64,000 nt of DNA from Glaciecola nitratireducens FR1064. GTDB lineage: Bacteria; Pseudomonadota; Gammaproteobacteria; Enterobacterales; Alteromonadaceae. The stretch spans positions 2,232,001-2,296,000 of the forward strand of contig NC_016041.1 in NCBI RefSeq assembly GCF_000226565.1. The letters are read 5' to 3'. The notes below the pieces were generated by a model. The model ran no database searches. It saw only the letters and a program-made list of their open reading frames with translations, and had not been told where the DNA came from. Below are positions 60,759 to 64,000 of the stretch, piece by piece; position 1 is the stretch's first letter; each line of letters begins with the position of its first letter. The translations under genes were made by a program, and so were the position numbers.

Positions 60759-62930
60759 TTATCTTACAATTTCCATTTCTTCTATCAAGTTTTCAGCGCC
60801 GTCTACCTCATCCATAACCCACAGCATGAATGGGCTGCTTACATGGATAGCTCGATTGTATGTTGGGTCATAATCCCAATCACCAATAATAGACTCATAT
60901 ACGCCGTCAAACACCAATCCAACAAACTCACCCTTCGCATTTAATGTCGGTGAGCCTGAATTACCACCCGTAATATCTAAAGTACTTAGATAGTTGACTG
61001 GAACCGAGTTCAGTTTTGGATCAGCATAGTTACCATAGCGTTTGGCCTCGATCGCTTCACGCAGCTTTAAAGGCAAATCAAATTCATCATCCTCTGGAAT
61101 ATACTTAGCCAACATACCCTCAGTGGTAGTAAAAGGCGTGGCTGTTAAACCATCCTGCGGACTATAGCCTTTAACATTGCCATAAGTGATGCGCAGCGTA
61201 CTGTTAGCATCAGCGTATACAGCTTCATTACGCGACTTTTTGAATGCAATCAGGGCTTTCATATACTCAGGTCGAACTTGCTGTAGTTTTCCTGACAGTG
61301 TTTTGCTGAGCTTTTCTTCTTCCATGCTGTAGTCAAATTGGCTTACCGCATATTGAATGAAAGGGTCATCACTTGCACGTAGCTGTTTTTCTGACATTGC
61401 CATCATAGCAAGACGGGTATCTAACTCACCCAGCTTAGTGTTGGCGTACATTTTGTCAATTTTGGCCGTAGCTTTGGTCAAGTCTTTATCTTTTATTTCA
61501 AAGAATTTGTCAAAAGTTGCAATACGCTGCCCTTTTGGCAAATCGACATATTTAGCTAAAAAATGCTTAAGAAGCGCTTTATCAATATCTGCAACATAGC
61601 GTGAGTTAATCGAGGCCATCGATTGCTCGTAGCCTTTCAAATCTCGCTCTTGATAACCCCGTTCTCGTTCAGTATCTGGTTTTTCCTGCTCATGAGATAA
61701 TCGAAGCAAGCTTCTCGCCGTCGACATCATGGTGGTTCGGCCCATGTAGCTCATCAAAAGGTCACGTTCTTTATTTTTATCAGACTCTTCGATTAATTGG
61801 TTAAGTACAACTAAACTTGCGCCGTATTTAGCGTTCATTTGTGCATCTTTCGCTAGCCAATTCGCCAAATCAGATTCTAAGCGTTGCTTGCGAGCTAACA
61901 TATCGCCCTTCTTATAACTCTCTACCATCGAGCCGTAGTTTTTCGCATAGTTTGCTAAGCTGGCTATGTTACTAGCATATTTAATGCGTTCATCACTGTC
62001 TGGAGCAGAGTTTTGCTTAATAACATCAATATACTCCTCTCGGTATAACTTGGCTGTTGGGTAAGTCCAAGTGAAGGTGCTTTCAACTTCCACCGCGGTT
62101 CTATAACGGTTTGTGCTGCCCGGATAGCCTAAAACCATGACATAGTCACCCTCATCAACACCTTTAGCATTCACTTTTAGGAACGCTTTATTGCTGTAAG
62201 GAATATTGTCTTCGCTATAATCCGCTGGCTTACCATCTTTACCAACGTAGGCACGATAGAATGCCCAATCACCGGTTTGACGAGGCCACTGCCAATTGTC
62301 AGTATCGCCACCAAATTTGCCAATACTTGACGGTGGCGCATATGCTAAGCGCACGTCTCTAATGGTCAGTAATTTTATCAACACGTAACTCGCACCGCCA
62401 TGAAAACTTGAAACAGAACAACGATAATCATCGTCCGTTTCACACTCAGCAACGAGCTTTTTACGGTTATTTTCAATTGCTTGATAATAATCATTACCAG
62501 TCAACTCTGGAGAAATACCGCCGATGACTTTGTTAGTAACATCCGTTAACGACTCTGTGATATATACCCGACTACCAGGTGCTGCCGCCAACTCTTCTTG
62601 CTTTGTTTTGGCCACAAAGCCATTAGCGAGTAAATTATTCTTTTCTGAACTATTATGTTGTATCGAACGATACGCACAATGATGATTAGTCACCACCAAA
62701 CCTTGATCAGAGATAAAGCTCGCAGTACATCCACCAAGGCTAATTATGGCATTCATTGGGAATTTTGACAGATCAGACATATCATCTGGGTTTAATTTCA
62801 ACCCTGCTGCTACGAGTTGCTTTTTGATATCAGGGAGTTGATGCGGCTGCCACATCCCTTCGTCGGCTAGCGCTGCACTGAAGGGTGCAACTAATGTCAG
62901 TGCGCATGCACCGATAATCCACTTTTTCAT
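60759..62930 (-). CDS. S46 family dipeptidyl peptidase, DPP7-like
   Basis: A periplasmic or surface serine exopeptidase that removes N-terminal dipeptides from oligopeptides. It is 723 residues with signal peptide (MKKWIIGACALTLVAPFSAA). Trypsin-like fold residues are His about 84 in VTNHHCAYRSIQ, Asp in GGDTDNWQWPRQTGDWAF (about 224-227) and Ser about 658 in ITGGNSGSPTLN. The residue corresponding to the S1 switch is Gly (VFDGVYES, about 676), as in DPP7 enzymes that prefer hydrophobic P1; DPP11 has Arg there. No promoter could be assigned; the MetJ-type site upstream faces the other way. Confidence 0.9.
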   Translation of the reverse strand: MKKWIIGACALTLVAPFSAALADEGMWQPHQLPDIKKQLVAAGLKLNPDDMSDLSKFPMNAIISLGGCTASFISDQGLVVTNHHCAYRSIQHNSSEKNNLLANGFVAKTKQEELAAAPGSRVYITESLTDVTNKVIGGISPELTGNDYYQAIENNRKKLVAECETDDDYRCSVSSFHGGASYVLIKLLTIRDVRLAYAPPSSIGKFGGDTDNWQWPRQTGDWAFYRAYVGKDGKPADYSEDNIPYSNKAFLKVNAKGVDEGDYVMVLGYPGSTNRYRTAVEVESTFTWTYPTAKLYREEYIDVIKQNSAPDSDERIKYASNIASLANYAKNYGSMVESYKKGDMLARKQRLESDLANWLAKDAQMNAKYGASLVVLNQLIEESDKNKERDLLMSYMGRTTMMSTARSLLRLSHEQEKPDTERERGYQERDLKGYEQSMASINSRYVADIDKALLKHFLAKYVDLPKGQRIATFDKFFEIKDKDLTKATAKIDKMYANTKLGELDTRLAMMAMSEKQLRASDDPFIQYAVSQFDYSMEEEKLSKTLSGKLQQVRPEYMKALIAFKKSRNEAVYADANSTLRITYGNVKGYSPQDGLTATPFTTTEGMLAKYIPEDDEFDLPLKLREAIEAKRYGNYADPKLNSVPVNYLSTLDITGGNSGSPTLNAKGEFVGLVFDGVYESIIGDWDYDPTYNRAIHVSSPFMLWVMDEVDGAENLIEEMEIVR

Positions 62931-63087
62931 CTTTTTTCCTTGTGTTTATAACTTGTTTTATTGCGCTTGTATTATTTAGGCAATCTGACATTAGAGAGAC
63001 TGCACATTAGTATCTTCGACGCACAAGCTATCTTTTCAAACGAGTTCTGACAACTACTATTTTGTAAGTTTTTCTTGCTGGATTAAC

Positions 63088-63131
63088 TTGCAATCCTCTG
63101 GCAATCACATAAAATAGACGTCCAGACGTCC
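63088..63131 (+). promoter_or_regulatory. Sigma-70 promoter overlapped by two tandem MetJ boxes
   Basis: TTGCAA (63088-63093), 16 bases, then TAAAAT (63110-63115). Directly after, AGACGTCC is repeated without a gap (63116-63123 and 63124-63131), each 7 of 8 to the met box AGACGTCT. MetJ with S-adenosylmethionine binds two or more adjacent 8-bp boxes as side-by-side dimers; placed over +1, the site would repress the plus-strand transcript towards the 64-residue ORF. The S46 gene lies 185 bases on the other side. Confidence 0.75.
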
Positions 63132-63154
63132 AAAATACCAGTTATTAAAACGTA

Positions 63155-63200
63155 GGACTCATAGATATAGTCCGCCAAAGCAGTATGACGGTCTTTTTTT
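63155..63200 (+). promoter_or_regulatory. Attenuator-like leader with two overlapping hairpins
   Basis: Hairpin 1 pairs GGACT with AGTCC (63155-63173), extended by ATA/TAT with one bulge. Hairpin 2 pairs CCGCCA with TGACGG (63172-63191, one C-A mismatch) and is followed by TCTTTTTTT. They share bases 63172-63173, so they cannot form together. The second looks like a weak intrinsic terminator between the MetJ-type promoter and the ORF. Confidence 0.45.
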
Positions 63201-63237
63201 CTAATAAAAATTGGATGAGCAAAAACGGTGAACAACA

Positions 63238-63432
63238 TTGAATACTGACTATTTAACCGAACAATCTGAAGAAGTTAAGACAACAACAAAATATTATTTT
63301 TCCGCTCTTATGGCAGACGGCTGCTTACAGCAATGGATAGTCAAAGAGTGTCAGAATGAACAAGATTTTCGTGATCACTTAAATCAGCACTACCCATTTC
63401 ATATCTGCCTTTATTGTAGACAAACGACATAG
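63238..63432 (+). CDS. Unknown 64-residue ORF behind the MetJ-type promoter
   Basis: Not recognised. The TTG start has only a weak GGTGA 6 bases upstream; an in-frame stop lies just before it. Content: acidic N-terminus (NTDYLTEQSEEVK), a hydrophobic helix (YYFSALMADGCLQQWIVKEC), and a His/Cys-ending HYPFHICLYCRQTT with C-x2-C-like spacing that could bind metal. An ATG at 63215 opens an eight-codon frame (M-S-K-N-G-E-Q-H) whose stop overlaps this start, so a leader peptide or a frameshift is conceivable. It ends before the tRNA terminator of the opposite strand. Confidence 0.4.
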   Translation: MNTDYLTEQSEEVKTTTKYYFSALMADGCLQQWIVKECQNEQDFRDHLNQHYPFHICLYCRQTT

Positions 63433-63472
63433 TCAAATTATCGACAAGAACTAGACGATGTAAAAATTGAGC

Positions 63473-63507
63473 AAAAAAAAGGGTTAGCATCTAATATGCT
63501 AACCCTT
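63473..63507 (-). terminator. Intrinsic terminator after tRNA-Leu
   Basis: The stem AGGGTTAGCA/TGCTAACCCT has a 7-base loop and is followed in the minus transcript by U8. It is 9 bases past the CCA end of the tRNA and closes the secG-tRNA unit. Confidence 0.92.
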
Positions 63508-63515
63508 CACTTATT

Positions 63516-63600
63516 TGGTGCGGAAAGGGGGACTCGAACCCCCACGACCTAAGTCACCACCCCCTCAAGATGGCGTGTCTACCAATTCCACCACTTCCGC
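63516..63600 (-). tRNA. leuU: tRNA-Leu (anticodon GAG)
   Basis: Read on the minus strand: acceptor GCGGAAG pairs with UUUCCGC, discriminator A and encoded CCA. The D arm is GGUGGAAUUGGUAGACAC, the anticodon stem CCAUC/GGUGG with loop UU-GAG-GG, a class II variable arm (GAC/GUC), and the T arm GGGGG-UUCGAGU-CCCCC. The total is 85 nt including CCA. As in E. coli, tRNA-Leu(GAG) lies directly after secG. Confidence 0.97.
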
Positions 63601-63651
63601 GTTTTACTTTTCGTCGCTATTTCTTGTTATTATTTACTCAAAAACACCCAA

Positions 63652-64000
63652 CTAATTTGGAATATCTTCTTGTTTTTTGTCTTCTTCAGTTGCTGCTGGT
63701 ACATCCGATGCAGCCGGCATCTCAGTGCTTAGTGTCGGAATTTCCGAACTAACTGGCTCTTCTACTACTGGAACCTCGAGATTGTCGAATTCGTCTACTG
63801 TTTCATTTTTACTTGCAGCAATTGAACCTAGAAGTAAGCTGATAACGAAAAAACAAGTCGCTAATACTGCGGTCGTTTTTGTCATAAAATTACCTGAACC
63901 TGACGAACCAAACACAGTATTAGAGCCGCCAGCACCAAACGACGCGCCCATATCAGCGCCTTTACCTTGCTGGATTAAAACAAATCCAATCAATAACAAT
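63652..64000 (-). CDS. secG: Preprotein translocase subunit SecG, 5' end beyond window
   Basis: A subunit of the SecYEG translocon in the inner membrane. The visible 115 residues begin in the first helix (LLIGFVLIQQGKGADMGASF), the family signature, so the start is beyond the window edge. The second helix is TAVLATCFFVISLLLGSIAA. The acidic C-terminal tail (Glu/Pro/Ala/Val-rich, about 50 residues) is longer than in E. coli. The tRNA-Leu gene follows after 51 bases, and a terminator closes both. Confidence 0.95.
   Translation of the reverse strand, partial: LLLIGFVLIQQGKGADMGASFGAGGSNTVFGSSGSGNFMTKTTAVLATCFFVISLLLGSIAASKNETVDEFDNLEVPVVEEPVSSEIPTLSTEMPAASDVPAATEEDKKQEDIPN

Noticed and set aside
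63516-63600. tRNA-Leu as attachment site of an integrated element
   Set aside because: No integrase gene, no repeat of the tRNA 3' end was seen near pnp, and the neighbouring genes look chromosomal.

Overview
The window reads as chromosomal DNA of a marine gammaproteobacterium, most likely from the order Alteromonadales. The evidence is the gene order sdhCDAB-sucABCD divergent from gltA, smc-zipA-ligA beside cysZ, msbA-lpxK-ycaR-kdsB beside comEC, pnp-nlpI, and secG followed by tRNA-Leu(GAG). A large TonB-dependent receptor, a secreted multimodular pullulanase and an S46 dipeptidyl peptidase also fit a polymer-degrading marine heterotroph. No phage, insertion sequence, CRISPR array, rRNA or plasmid gene was seen. 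Most of the window is core genome with small accessory patches.

Layout. 0-4 kb: the 3' part of an SGNH hydrolase/TPR gene, then a SulP anion transporter with a tandem universal stress protein. 4.4-12 kb: an alpha-glucan module (lipoprotein pullulanase plus TonB receptor) with a palindromic LacI-type operator candidate upstream. 12.3-24 kb: TCA cycle block sucABCD, sdhCDAB and divergent gltA, with a dihydrolipoyl succinyltransferase carrying two lipoyl domains. 24-31 kb: DUF3429 protein, phosphomannomutase and ManC (GDP-mannose supply), pirin, glutathionyl-hydroquinone reductase, tcdA and a VTT/DedA-like membrane protein. 31-37 kb: accessory stretch with a LysR regulator, two orphan small proteins, a frameshifted lipoprotein gene behind a phased 10-bp repeat array, and a TPR protein with a degenerate GGDEF domain. 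37-46 kb: rimO, kdsB, ycaR, lpxK, msbA, comEC, DUF2062. 46-54 kb: ligA, zipA, smc and divergent cysZ. 54-59 kb: a Sel1-repeat protein with a metzincin-like HExxHxxGxxD motif, nlpI, DUF1244, pnp. 59-64 kb: nhaR, an HPF-like protein, an S46 peptidase, a MetJ-type operator in front of an unknown 64-residue ORF, tRNA-Leu(GAG) and secG (cut by the window edge).

The most interesting points are at the right end. Two perfect tandem met boxes abut a sigma-70 promoter, followed by two competing hairpins, the second with a U tract, and then a very small ORF. The same place is a synteny break: the rimP-nusA-infB-rbfA-truB-rpsO block expected between tRNA-Leu(GAG) and pnp is absent. Secondary points are the putative metzincin next to nlpI, the helically phased repeats at 35.1 kb, and the triple C-terminal modules of the pullulanase. 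All functional calls come from reading motifs; no database search was run.
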